38,433 nt of DNA, from assembly GCA_016870455.1 (NCBI GenBank), contig VGBN01000010.1, positions 1 to 38,433 on the forward strand, in the 5' to 3' direction. Each line of letters starts with the position of its first letter. Position 1 is the first letter of the stretch. This document shows positions 16,842-26,881 of this stretch, piece after piece. Source of the stretch: Actinomycetota bacterium. Its GTDB lineage: Bacteria > Actinomycetota > Actinomycetes > Nanopelagicales > Nanopelagicaceae. The notes below the pieces were generated by a model, which ran no database searches, was not told where the DNA came from, and worked only from the letters and a program-made list of their open reading frames with translations. Position numbers and translations under genes: made by a program.

Positions 16842-18146
16842 TTGTCATACTCATTTGAAACTCAACAAATACATGCTGGACAGGTTGCAGATCCAACAAC
16901 TGGCGCACGGGCGCTGCCGTTATATCAAACAACTGCTTACCAATTCCGCGATACCAAACATGCCGCTGATCTATTTGGATTAGCAGAGCTTGGCAATATC
17001 TACACCCGCATCATGAATCCAACTCAGGATACGGTGGAGCAACGAATCGCAGCGCTAGAAGGTGGCGTAGCGGCATTATTGGTTTCATCTGGATCAGCAG
17101 CCACCACATTTGCAATTTTGAATGTGGCGCAGGCTGGTGATCACATTGTCTCTTCACCATCTTTATACGGTGGAACTTATAACTTATTCCATTACACACT
17201 TCCAAAATTTGGTATTGAGGTTACCTTCGTAGATAACCCAGATGATCCAGAGTCTTGGCGCAAAGCGGTGAAGCCAAATACCAAGGCATTTTTTGGCGAG
17301 ACCATTGCTAATCCAAAAAATGATTTATTGGATATTGAAACAGTGGCAAAGATTGCTCATGAGCATGAGGTGCCATTAATTGTTGATAACACAGTTGCTA
17401 CTCCTTACTTGATTAGACCAATTGAGTGGGGTGCAGATGTGGTGGTTCACTCTGCAACTAAATTCCTATCTGGCCATGGAAATGCGGTAGTTGGAGCGAT
17501 TGTAGATTCTGGAAACTTTGATTATGCAAAGTATCCGGAGAAGTTTAAAAACTTTAACCAACCAGATCCTTCCTACCATGGCTTGGTATATGCCCAAGCA
17601 CTTGGAGTTGGCTCACCATTTGGCGCAAATCTTTCCTACATCTTCAAAATCCGTTTAACTCTGCTGCGCGATATTGGTGCAGCGGTTTCGCCATTCAACG
17701 CATGGCTACTTGCTCAAGGATTAGAGACATTGTCACTTCGTATTGAGCGACATGTTGAAAATGCTAAAGCGGTTGCGGCATTTTTAGAGAAACATCCACA
17801 AGTATCTGGCGTGAACTACGCATCACTGCCATCTTCGAAGTGGAATAAGTGGGCCAATAAGTATTCGCCAAAGGGAAGTGGATCAGTACTCTCCTTTGAA
17901 ATTAAGGGTGGTATTGAGGCGGGTAAGAAGTTTATTGAGGCGCTAAATCTGCATTCACATGTGGCAAATATTGGTGATGTTAGAAGCCTAGCGATTCACC
18001 CAGCCTCAACAACTCACTCACAATTATCACCTGAGGAACAATTAACCGCAGGTGTTACCCCAGGTTTGGTTCGTTTATCTGTTGGTATAGAAAGTATCAA
18101 AGATATTCAAGCCGATCTTGAAAAAGCATTTGCAGCAGCTAAGTAA
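16842..18146 (+). CDS. metY: O-acetylhomoserine aminocarboxypropyltransferase (sulfhydrylase)
   Basis: TTG start after AGGAGG; Cys/Met-metabolism PLP enzyme (VVHSATKFLSGHG); SAM riboswitch upstream and metX downstream. Confidence 0.93.
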   Translation: MSYSFETQQIHAGQVADPTTGARALPLYQTTAYQFRDTKHAADLFGLAELGNIYTRIMNPTQDTVEQRIAALEGGVAALLVSSGSAATTFAILNVAQAGDHIVSSPSLYGGTYNLFHYTLPKFGIEVTFVDNPDDPESWRKAVKPNTKAFFGETIANPKNDLLDIETVAKIAHEHEVPLIVDNTVATPYLIRPIEWGADVVVHSATKFLSGHGNAVVGAIVDSGNFDYAKYPEKFKNFNQPDPSYHGLVYAQALGVGSPFGANLSYIFKIRLTLLRDIGAAVSPFNAWLLAQGLETLSLRIERHVENAKAVAAFLEKHPQVSGVNYASLPSSKWNKWANKYSPKGSGSVLSFEIKGGIEAGKKFIEALNLHSHVANIGDVRSLAIHPASTTHSQLSPEEQLTAGVTPGLVRLSVGIESIKDIQADLEKAFAAAK

Positions 18147-19243
18147 TGAGCAAAGTAAATCCAGCAGTTACCGGGGCGTGGCTAGAAAGTCATGACCCCG
18201 GTGATCGCCAATTCTTAAATATTGGTGATCTAACTCTGGAATCAGGTGAGGTATTGCCTGATGTAGTTATTGCATACCAAAGTTGGGGTGAGTTAAATCC
18301 AGATGCCGATAATGCAATTTTAGTAAATCATGCTTTAACGGGCTGGGCTGATGTCAATGGCTGGTGGCCACAAATGGTTGGGCCAGGATTGCCATTTGAT
18401 ACCGAGAAATACTTTGTAGTTTGTCCAAATGTTATTGGTGGCTGTCAAGGCTCTACTGGTCCATCATCTATTGCACCAGATGGAAAAAGATGGGGATCAA
18501 GATTTCCAGTCCTAACCATCCGAGATATGGTTGCAGCTGAGCTTGCCTTTACAAAGAAAATTGGGGTCAAGAAGTATCAATTAGCGGTTGGCCCTTCATT
18601 AGGTGGTATGCGCAGTTTGGAATGGGCGATTGATTATCCCCAGTTAGTGGGTGCAATCTGCACCATTGGTTCATCTGCTGTTGCAACGGGAGATCAGATT
18701 GGCGCCGCCTCGATTCAATTACGGGCAATAAAGAATGATCCAAATTTTAATAATGGTGATTATTATGAACAAAGTATCGGCCCGGTCGAGGGAATGGGAA
18801 TTGCCAGAAGAATTGCACACCTTACCTATCGCACTGAGTCAGAGATGGATGTGCGATTTGGCAGGGAGTTGCAAGGGGATGAGACGGGAAGATATGCAGT
18901 TGAGTCATACCTAGATCATCAGGCAGAGAAATTAGCTAAACGTTTTGATGCCAACACTTACATTGCTTTGACAGAGGCTATGAACTCACATGATGTCGGT
19001 CGAGATCGTGGTGGGGTGGCTGCCGCTCTCGCCAGTGTGAAAATCCCAATTCATGTGGTCTCAATTGACACCGATCGGCTATTTCCACCTAGGTTGCAGC
19101 AGGAGATTGTCGAACTTGCCCCCGATCAAGCCATTTTGCACAGTATCTCATCGCCATTTGGTCATGATGGCTTCCTAATTGAGGTCGAATCTGTGGGTCA
19201 GATCATCCAGAACGCCCTAATTGGTCAAAAAATCTCAAATTAG
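18146..19243 (+). CDS. metX: Homoserine O-acetyltransferase
   Basis: VNHALTGWADV, VGPSLGGMRSLEWA nucleophile region, SIDTDRLFPP, GHDGFLIE. Confidence 0.95.
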   Translation: MSKVNPAVTGAWLESHDPGDRQFLNIGDLTLESGEVLPDVVIAYQSWGELNPDADNAILVNHALTGWADVNGWWPQMVGPGLPFDTEKYFVVCPNVIGGCQGSTGPSSIAPDGKRWGSRFPVLTIRDMVAAELAFTKKIGVKKYQLAVGPSLGGMRSLEWAIDYPQLVGAICTIGSSAVATGDQIGAASIQLRAIKNDPNFNNGDYYEQSIGPVEGMGIARRIAHLTYRTESEMDVRFGRELQGDETGRYAVESYLDHQAEKLAKRFDANTYIALTEAMNSHDVGRDRGGVAAALASVKIPIHVVSIDTDRLFPPRLQQEIVELAPDQAILHSISSPFGHDGFLIEVESVGQIIQNALIGQKISN

Positions 19244-19279
19244 CCAGTTACGGATGTGCATTTAGGGCTGTGGACAATT

Positions 19280-19285
19280 TATAAT
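19280..19285 (+). promoter_or_regulatory. Candidate -10 element (TATAAT) upstream of the sigma factor gene
   Basis: Perfect TATAAT about 70 nt upstream of the GTG; no good -35 match. Confidence 0.35.
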
Positions 19286-19352
19286 ATAGCCACGGGTCGA
19301 GGCGGTTTAAAGAATCGCAAAAGTTTTTAGACCTAAAAACAAAGGATGAATT

Positions 19353-20924
19353 GTGGCTGTATCTCGTGCGCCCAAAAAAGGTGCCAAAGCAGGAAAGAGT
19401 AAGAGTAAGCCTGCTGCCAAGAAGAGTTCAGCAAAAAAAAGTGTTGCAAAAAAAGGTAAGGCTGCAAAAAAGCCGGTAAAGATTCCAGCAAAGGCTGTTT
19501 TAGATGCCAAAGATGTGGCGTTGATTTTAAAAGTTAAAGAGATGGTAATTCAGCAAAAATCTGTGTTGGCTGAGTTAGAGGGTCGTGGTGTTACCAACAT
19601 CCACCGGATTGTTAAAAAAGCAGATCAAGATTTAGTTTTTATCGCTCGTGAATTAGAGGAGATTGTTCCTAAGCAGATTGAAAAACTTAGAAAAGTTGGT
19701 TTATCTCCCTACCGAATGCTTAAGAAGAGTGAGTTAGCGCTGGCAACACCTCCTGCACCAAAGGCAGCACCTGCTGCAAAAAGTGGCAAGGTTGAGAAGG
19801 TAAAGATTGATGGAGAAGAGGTTGAGTTAGAAGAGGTTGATTTAGAGGAGCTAGAAAATCTTATTGATGATAAAGAGGAGAGTGCATCTGAGGAGGGTGG
19901 CTCTGAGATCAGGGTGGTCAATGTTGCCGAAGAGTCACAAAATGAGGAGAACTCATTTGTACTTAAAGACTCCGAGGAGGATGACGCGCCACCTCAAACT
20001 GTATTAACCGCCGGTGCAACTGCAGATCCAGTTAAGGATTACCTGAAGTTAATTGGCCGGGTACCACTTCTTAATGCTGAGCTTGAGGTTTCCCTGGCTC
20101 AATCAGTTGAGGCTGGATTATTTGCTGAAGAGCGGATAGCAAAAGATAAGAAGATGGATAAGAAGGTAAAGCGTGAGTTGCAACAAATAGTACTTAATGG
20201 CAGAAGAGATAAAAACCACTTGCTAGAGGCAAACCTTCGTTTGGTGGTTTCCTTAGCTAAGCGTTACACCGGCCGAGGAATGTTATTCCTTGATCTTATT
20301 CAAGAGGGTAACTTAGGTTTGATTCGCGCAGTTGAGAAGTTTGATTACACAAAGGGTTATAAATTCTCAACCTATGCCACCTGGTGGATTCGCCAAGCGA
20401 TTACTAGAGCAATGGCAGATCAAGCTCGAACAATTCGTATTCCAGTACATATGGTTGAGGTTATTAATAAGTTAGCCAGAGTTCAGCGCCAGATGTTGCA
20501 AGATTTAGGAAGAGAGCCAACACCTGAGGAGTTAGCAAAAGAGTTAGATATGACGCCAGAAAAAGTAGTTGAGGTGCAAAAGTATGGCCGCGAACCTATC
20601 TCACTTCACACCCCACTTGGTGAGGAGGGTGACTCTGAGTTTGGTGATTTAATTGAAGACTCTGAGGCGATCGTGCCAGCAGATGCTGTCTCCTTTACCT
20701 TATTGCAAGAGCAACTTCATTCAGTTTTAGATACCTTATCGGAACGTGAGGCTGGGGTAGTGGCGATGCGATTTGGATTAACTGATGGTCAACCTAAAAC
20801 CTTAGATGAAATCGGCAAGGTCTATGGGGTCACCCGTGAGCGCATTCGCCAAATTGAATCTAAGACAATGTCTAAGCTTCGCCATCCTTCCCGTTCCCAA
20901 GTTTTGCGTGACTACCTAGATTAA
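19353..20924 (+). CDS. sigA: Principal RNA polymerase sigma factor (sigma70 group 1)
   Basis: Regions 1.2-4.2 intact ([60 protein letters not shown]); Lys-rich N-terminus. Confidence 0.95.
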   Translation: MAVSRAPKKGAKAGKSKSKPAAKKSSAKKSVAKKGKAAKKPVKIPAKAVLDAKDVALILKVKEMVIQQKSVLAELEGRGVTNIHRIVKKADQDLVFIARELEEIVPKQIEKLRKVGLSPYRMLKKSELALATPPAPKAAPAAKSGKVEKVKIDGEEVELEEVDLEELENLIDDKEESASEEGGSEIRVVNVAEESQNEENSFVLKDSEEDDAPPQTVLTAGATADPVKDYLKLIGRVPLLNAELEVSLAQSVEAGLFAEERIAKDKKMDKKVKRELQQIVLNGRRDKNHLLEANLRLVVSLAKRYTGRGMLFLDLIQEGNLGLIRAVEKFDYTKGYKFSTYATWWIRQAITRAMADQARTIRIPVHMVEVINKLARVQRQMLQDLGREPTPEELAKELDMTPEKVVEVQKYGREPISLHTPLGEEGDSEFGDLIEDSEAIVPADAVSFTLLQEQLHSVLDTLSEREAGVVAMRFGLTDGQPKTLDEIGKVYGVTRERIRQIESKTMSKLRHPSRSQVLRDYLD

Positions 20925-20938
20925 AGATTGGAAAAATA

Positions 20939-21130
20939 ATGAGCGATAAAGTAAAGATTCAGGTTAAGAAAAATGGTTCAGTTCGAGTTACCGGCACCGT
21001 TGATTTTGTTGATGCCGAGGGAAATGTGATTGAGAGTAAGACAGATTTTTCACTCTGCCGATGTGGTGCTTCAAAGCAGAAGCCATTTTGCGATGGCAGT
21101 CACCGTGAAGTTGGGTTTGTCGCAGAGTAA
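20939..21130 (+). CDS. CDGSH iron-sulfur domain protein
   Basis: CRCGASKQKPFCDGSH motif. Confidence 0.93.
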   Translation: MSDKVKIQVKKNGSVRVTGTVDFVDAEGNVIESKTDFSLCRCGASKQKPFCDGSHREVGFVAE

Positions 21131-21131
21131 A

Positions 21132-21347
21132 TTAATTAGCTGATTGTTTAGCTAGTTTTTGCGTCTCATCTTGAACTACAGCAGTAACAGGCTTTAACCC
21201 TTCCGCATATGATTTAGCGTGGTGTGAGCAAAATAGTAATTGACCACCTGAGATCAAAATGGCACGAACATATGCTTGTGCGCCACAACGGTCGCATCTA
21301 TCGAGTGAGTTCAATGGCGTCTGCTCCATTGTGATCTGGCTACTCAT
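21132..21347 (-). CDS. DUF7455-like small zinc-binding protein
   Basis: LDRCDRCGAQAYVRAILISGGQLLFCSHHAKSYAEGL; start proposed at the internal ATG 21347. Confidence 0.8.
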   Translation of the reverse strand: MSSQITMEQTPLNSLDRCDRCGAQAYVRAILISGGQLLFCSHHAKSYAEGLKPVTAVVQDETQKLAKQSAN

Positions 21348-21507
21348 TATCTCTCCATCTGTTGGTGTCAGCAGGGGAACATCAAACCATGAATACTTTA
21401 TTCCCTGCTGGTTATTTGGTTTCAATTAAGTAAATTTTTCCGCTCAAATACTGAGAATCTGTTGTTAATATCTCATTTTTATATCGATTTGTAATAAATA
21501 TGGGTCT

Positions 21508-21549
21508 TTATCGGCGAGGATCAGCTATAGGTGGTATGAGCGCCGATAA
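21508..21549 (+). promoter_or_regulatory. Inverted repeat immediately upstream of topoisomerase IV B gene
   Basis: TTATCGGCG (21508-21516) / CGCCGATAA (21541-21549), perfect 9-bp arms. Confidence 0.45.
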
Positions 21550-21560
21550 TCTTCTCACCC

Positions 21561-23651
21561 GTGGCAACTAAGAGCACAAAAGCAGATGATGGTACCTCTG
21601 CGGCCATCATTAGTACCTACACCGCAAAAGATTTATCTGTCCTTGAGGGATTAGATGCAGTTCGCAAGCGTCCGGGTATGTACATCGGCACCACCGACTC
21701 ACGTGGTCTTTTGCATTGCCTTTGGGAAATCATTGATAACGCAGTTGATGAGTCATTAGCTGGGCATTGTAAGAAAATTGAAATTAATTTGGCAGCAGAT
21801 GGTTCAGTTGAAGTTCATGATGATGGTCGAGGTATACCAGTTGATAAGGAGCCTAAGACTGGTTTAACTGGAGTTGAAGTAGTTATGACAAAACTTCATG
21901 CTGGTGGAAAGTTTGGCGGATCCTCCTATGCTGCCTCAGGTGGATTACATGGTGTTGGTGCATCGGTAGTAAATGCACTTGCCTCTCGTCTTGATGTTGA
22001 GGTTGATCGGGATGGAAAAATTTATTGGATGTCCTTTAAACGAGGACATGCTGGAATATTTGATGGGGATGGACCAAATGCATCCTTTACTGAAAAGTCA
22101 GGGTTGCGGGTAATTGGCAAGGTATCTGCCAAGGTAACTGGGACCAGAATAAAGTGGTGGTTTGATAAACAAATTTTCTTAAAAGAGGCATCTCTTTCCA
22201 TTGAGGATATTTATGCCCGAGCACGGCAAACCTCATACCTAGTGCCAGGATTAACTTTGCTTGTTAATGACAGTCGCACCAAAACAAAAACATCTGAAAC
22301 TTTTTTCCATAAAGGCGGAATTTCAGAGTTTTGTACCTTCCTTCGCCCTGATGATCCAGTTGGTGAGGTAATTCGAATCTCTGGATCTGGTGCCTACACC
22401 GAAAATGTTCCGATCTTGGATGAAAAGGGTCATATGACCCCAACTGAGGTGGAGCGAGAGATGGATGTTGATATTGCTATGCAATGGGGAAATGGTTACG
22501 AAGCAACTATCGCCTCATTTGTAAACATTATCGCCACCCCAAAGGGTGGAACCCATGTTGCCGGGTTTGAAAGAGCGATAACCAAAGCTGTTAATGATGC
22601 ACTTAGAGCTACCAAGACTTTAAAAAATAATGAGGCAGATGTAATAAAAGATGATGTGCAGGAGGGATTAACTGCGGTAGTAACTGTTCGAATGTCAGAG
22701 CCACAATTTGAAGGGCAGACTAAAGAGGTATTAGGAACTGCTGCAGCTGGCAAGATTGTCGCTCAAGTTGTAGCTGATGAGATGAAGGCATTTTTCAACA
22801 CCACAAAGCGGATTGATAAAGCAACTGGGCGGTTGATCCTAGAAAAGATTGCTAACGCCTCTCGAACAAGAATTTCTGCCAGAGCACATAAGGATTTACA
22901 GCGTCGAAAAAATGCATTAGAGAGCTCATCTTTGCCAACAAAATTATCTGATTGTCGATCTGATGATCCAACCAGGACTGAGCTTTTTATTGTTGAGGGT
23001 GATTCTGCGCTGGGCACAACTAAAGCTGCTAGAAACTCAGAGTTTCAAGCAATCTTGCCAATCCGTGGCAAAATTTTAAATGTTCAAAAAGCCTCACTCT
23101 CTCAGATGCTGGAAAACAATGAGTGTGCATCAATCATTCAGGTGATTGGCGCAGGCAGTGGAAAATCCTTTGATATTAATGATGCTCGTTATGGAAGAGT
23201 TATTTTGATGTCAGATGCTGATGTGGATGGGGCTCATATACGTTGCCTGTTACTTACACTTTTCAACTCATATATGCGACCACTGGTAGAGGCTGGCAGG
23301 GTATTTGCCGCAATCCCACCTTTGCACCGTATTGATGTGATTGGCGGGAAAAAAGGCGAGGTGCACTACACCTACTCTGATGATGAGATGAAAAAGGTGA
23401 CTGCCCAACTTAAAAAAGATGGCAAGAAGTGGAAAGAGCCGATTCAGCGTTATAAAGGATTAGGTGAGATGGATGCTGATCAATTGCGTGAGACCACGAT
23501 GGATCCAGACCATAGGACCTTGCGAAGAATCACGATGAAAGAGGTGACAAAAGCTGAGGCGATGTTTGAATTATTGATGGGTAATGAGGTTGCACCACGT
23601 AAAGATTTCATCTCAAATGCAGATATTGATCGAGAGCGGATTGACGCTTAG
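21561..23651 (+). CDS. parE: DNA topoisomerase IV subunit B (GyrB/ParE type)
   Basis: GLDAVRKRPGMYIG, HDDGRGIPV, GGLHGVGASVVNAL, EGDSALGTTKAARN, SDADVDGAHIRCLLL, RYKGLGEMDADQL. Confidence 0.92.
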   Translation: MATKSTKADDGTSAAIISTYTAKDLSVLEGLDAVRKRPGMYIGTTDSRGLLHCLWEIIDNAVDESLAGHCKKIEINLAADGSVEVHDDGRGIPVDKEPKTGLTGVEVVMTKLHAGGKFGGSSYAASGGLHGVGASVVNALASRLDVEVDRDGKIYWMSFKRGHAGIFDGDGPNASFTEKSGLRVIGKVSAKVTGTRIKWWFDKQIFLKEASLSIEDIYARARQTSYLVPGLTLLVNDSRTKTKTSETFFHKGGISEFCTFLRPDDPVGEVIRISGSGAYTENVPILDEKGHMTPTEVEREMDVDIAMQWGNGYEATIASFVNIIATPKGGTHVAGFERAITKAVNDALRATKTLKNNEADVIKDDVQEGLTAVVTVRMSEPQFEGQTKEVLGTAAAGKIVAQVVADEMKAFFNTTKRIDKATGRLILEKIANASRTRISARAHKDLQRRKNALESSSLPTKLSDCRSDDPTRTELFIVEGDSALGTTKAARNSEFQAILPIRGKILNVQKASLSQMLENNECASIIQVIGAGSGKSFDINDARYGRVILMSDADVDGAHIRCLLLTLFNSYMRPLVEAGRVFAAIPPLHRIDVIGGKKGEVHYTYSDDEMKKVTAQLKKDGKKWKEPIQRYKGLGEMDADQLRETTMDPDHRTLRRITMKEVTKAEAMFELLMGNEVAPRKDFISNADIDRERIDA

Positions 23652-25246
23652 TCGATCGTAACTAGTTCGAAGTACTCCTCTTTCCAAAGATCTTCATCCC
23701 CATCGGGCAGAATTAATACTCGCTCGGGCTTTAACGCCTCAACTGCTCCAGCATCATGGGAAACTAAAATTACTGCGCCTTGATACTCAGCTAATGCTGC
23801 CAATATCTCTTCCCGGCTTGCTGGATCTAAGTTGTTGGTTGGCTCATCTAGCAGTAAAACATTTGCTGCACTGACCACCAACAATGCCAAGGCTAATCTA
23901 GTTCGCTCACCGCCACTTAAAACCTTCACTGGTTTATGAACATCATCGCCAGTAAACAAGAATGAACCAAGGACATTTCGTGCCTCTGGCTCTCTAATAT
24001 CTTTAGTTGCACTTAACATGTTTTCTAAAATGGTTCGTTCATAATCTAATGTTTCATGCTCTTGGGCGTAGTAGCCAATCTTCAAACCATGACCTGCCTC
24101 AACATGGCCGGTATCTGGCTCTAAATCTCCTGCCAAAATTCGAAGCAAGGTAGTTTTTCCTGCACCATTTAAACCTAAAATAACCACCCTAGAACCCTTA
24201 TCAATTGCCAACTCAACATCGGTGAATATCTCAAGAGAACCATAGGATTTAGATAACTCAGCAGCCGTGATTGGAGTTTTGCCACAAGGAGATGGGGTAG
24301 GAAAACGTAATTTGGCGACCCGATCAACCTTTCGAACGGCCTCTAAACCAGAAAGAAGTTGATCTGCTCTTCTAAACATCGCCCTTGCTGAGGCAGCTTT
24401 ATCCTTTTTCGCACGAAATTTTTCAGCTTGCTTTTGAAGTATCTCTGCCTTCTTTTCCGCAATGGCGCGCTCTTTCTTTCTGCGATGTTCATCAGTCTCA
24501 CGTTGCTGCAGATAGTTCTTCCAACTCATGTTATAAACATCAATGACATTTCGGTTAGCATCTAGGTAAAAGACCTTGTTTACAACAGTTTCAATGAGAT
24601 TTACGTCGTGAGAGATAATTACTAATCCACCTGGATATTTGAGTAAAAACTCACGCAACCAAATTATGGAATCAGCATCTAGGTGGTTGGTTGGCTCATC
24701 CAAAATTAAAGTTTGTGCCCCAGAGAATAAAATTCTGGCTAACTCAATTCGTCGCCGTTGGCCACCAGATAGTGCGCTTAACTGCTGATCAAATAGATTA
24801 TTTGGCACACCAAGTGAGGATGCAATCGCCTCTGCCTCAGCAGCAGCGGCATACCCACCAGCGGTTGAGAACTCATGTTCAACTCTTGTGTAACGCTCCA
24901 TTGCTTTTTCTAACTCAGCACCTTGCGCAGTCGACATCTCCTCTTCAACTGATCGCATTCGCTTGGCGATTTGATCTAATTCACGGACTGAAAGGATTCG
25001 ATCAATCACACTGCCTTGATCTTCACCTGTTCGAGGATCTTGTGGCAGATAACCTATTTTTCCGGTGCGATTGACCGCACCACCAGCTGGCATAGTTTCA
25101 CCAGATAAGACTTTAGCCAGTGTTGATTTTCCTGCGCCATTTCTTCCAACAAAACCAATTCGATCACCATGGTTGATCCGAACAGTGACATCCTTAACTA
25201 GAAGTCTGGCGGCAGCACGAAGTTCTAGAGCATTAGTTGATATCAA
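23648..25246 (-). CDS. ABC-F family ATP-binding protein
   Basis: Two Walker A (GRNGAGKST, GLNGAGKTT) and two signature motifs (LSGGQRRR, LSGGERTR), no TM domain. Confidence 0.95.
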   Translation of the reverse strand: MISTNALELRAAARLLVKDVTVRINHGDRIGFVGRNGAGKSTLAKVLSGETMPAGGAVNRTGKIGYLPQDPRTGEDQGSVIDRILSVRELDQIAKRMRSVEEEMSTAQGAELEKAMERYTRVEHEFSTAGGYAAAAEAEAIASSLGVPNNLFDQQLSALSGGQRRRIELARILFSGAQTLILDEPTNHLDADSIIWLREFLLKYPGGLVIISHDVNLIETVVNKVFYLDANRNVIDVYNMSWKNYLQQRETDEHRRKKERAIAEKKAEILQKQAEKFRAKKDKAASARAMFRRADQLLSGLEAVRKVDRVAKLRFPTPSPCGKTPITAAELSKSYGSLEIFTDVELAIDKGSRVVILGLNGAGKTTLLRILAGDLEPDTGHVEAGHGLKIGYYAQEHETLDYERTILENMLSATKDIREPEARNVLGSFLFTGDDVHKPVKVLSGGERTRLALALLVVSAANVLLLDEPTNNLDPASREEILAALAEYQGAVILVSHDAGAVEALKPERVLILPDGDEDLWKEEYFELVTID

Positions 25247-25252
25247 AGTTGC

Positions 25253-26752
25253 TTAAGCAACAAGACGGGTGCGGCGAGGGGAGGCGTACTTCTTTTCAAT
25301 ATCAGATAACTCCTCAGCCACTTTTGCCTTGATGCTCTCCTCAGTTTTTAGGATTGCAGTTAAGGTGGCGATTGTAGCCTTTAACTCCTTAGCCTCCGTC
25401 TCTAGTTCAATCTTACTCATCTTGGTCAATCTACGAAGTGGCATATCTAAAATATAGGTAGCTTGCTCATCACTTAATTTAAAACTCTTGATTAAGCCAG
25501 CCTTGGCCACAGTTGCATCTTCACTTGCCCTAATCAATTTGATTACCTTATCAATATCAACAATTGCTTTTAATAATCCATCAACTAGATTTAATCTAGC
25601 TTGAGTTTTCACTTTCCTAAAGGTTGATCTGCGACGGACTACCTCAATTCGGTGGTCGATGAAGACCTGCAGCAAATCCTTCAACCCTAAGGTCAAAGGT
25701 TTGCCATTTACCAATGCCACTGCATTAATTGAGAAAGCATCCTCCATTGGGGTTAAGCGGTATAGGTTTTCTAAAACCTCGGCTGGCTCATAACCATTCT
25801 TAATCTCAACTACTACTTTTGTACCTGATTGGCCATCAGAAAGATCGATGATATCTGAAATACCTTGAACCTTTTTTGACTTTACTAAATCGGCAATCTT
25901 CTCCACAATTTTTTCTGGCCCGATGTTATATGGCAGCTCCGTAATTACAATGCCTTGCTTACGTGATGAAACCTTTTCAATCACAGCGGTAGCTCGCACC
26001 TTAAATGAGCCTCTACCACTTGCATATGCATCTGCGATTCCTTCGGCACCAACTAAATATCCACCAGTTGGAAAATCAGGTGCTGGCACAATCTTCATTA
26101 ACTGCTTAAGGGTGGCCTTGGGATTTTCCATCAGATGTTTTGCTGCAGCAATAACCTCACCTAAATTATGTGGTGCCATATTTGTTGCCATACCTACCGC
26201 AATACCAGTTGCACCATTTACCAATAAGTTAGGAAAGGCAGCTGGTAACACCTGAGGTTCAAGAATTTGACCATCGTAATTAGAACCAAAATCAACGGTA
26301 TCTTCATCAGATTCATCCACCATCATCATTGCCGATGGTGCTAACCGAGATTCAGTGTATCTCATGGCAGCCGGACCAGAATCTAAGGAGCCAAAGTTTC
26401 CATGTCCATCTATCAGTGGCAATCGCATGGAAAAGCTTTGCGCCATACGAACCATGGCATCATAGATTGCACCATCACCATGTGGATGAAGCTTTCCCAT
26501 TACATCACCAACAACTCTTGCACACTTAACATGACCCTTATCTGGCCTTAAGCCCATTTCATTCATTTGGTGCAAAATTCTGCGCTGCACCGGTTTTAAT
26601 CCATCACGAGCATCAGGTAGGGCGCGTGAGTAAATTACTGAGTAGGCATACTCCAAAAATGATTCTGACATCTCGGAGGCAACATCAATATCAATAACTC
26701 GACCAGGGTTTTCGCCCGCTTTAGGTGCAACTACCTTTGGAGTTTTAGCCAT
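25253..26752 (-). CDS. parC: DNA topoisomerase IV subunit A (GyrA/ParC type), short form lacking the C-terminal domain
   Basis: [45 protein letters not shown] catalytic Tyr; 499 aa, ends [13 protein letters not shown]. Confidence 0.92.
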   Translation of the reverse strand: MAKTPKVVAPKAGENPGRVIDIDVASEMSESFLEYAYSVIYSRALPDARDGLKPVQRRILHQMNEMGLRPDKGHVKCARVVGDVMGKLHPHGDGAIYDAMVRMAQSFSMRLPLIDGHGNFGSLDSGPAAMRYTESRLAPSAMMMVDESDEDTVDFGSNYDGQILEPQVLPAAFPNLLVNGATGIAVGMATNMAPHNLGEVIAAAKHLMENPKATLKQLMKIVPAPDFPTGGYLVGAEGIADAYASGRGSFKVRATAVIEKVSSRKQGIVITELPYNIGPEKIVEKIADLVKSKKVQGISDIIDLSDGQSGTKVVVEIKNGYEPAEVLENLYRLTPMEDAFSINAVALVNGKPLTLGLKDLLQVFIDHRIEVVRRRSTFRKVKTQARLNLVDGLLKAIVDIDKVIKLIRASEDATVAKAGLIKSFKLSDEQATYILDMPLRRLTKMSKIELETEAKELKATIATLTAILKTEESIKAKVAEELSDIEKKYASPRRTRLVA

Positions 26753-26881
26753 AGGTCGTATCTTGCCAATAGAAGCGGTGATTTTTTGCGACCGACAAGC
26801 CAGATTCAGCGATGAATTATCAAAATGCTAATCTTTAGGCATGCTTGATAGATTTTTTGCAATAAACCAGCCAGCAAAATT

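Noticed and set aside
19307-19510. Phe/Ala-rich minus-strand ORF at the start of sigA
   Set aside because: Antisense of the Lys/Ala-rich sigma tail (AAG/AAA read as CTT/TTT); artefact
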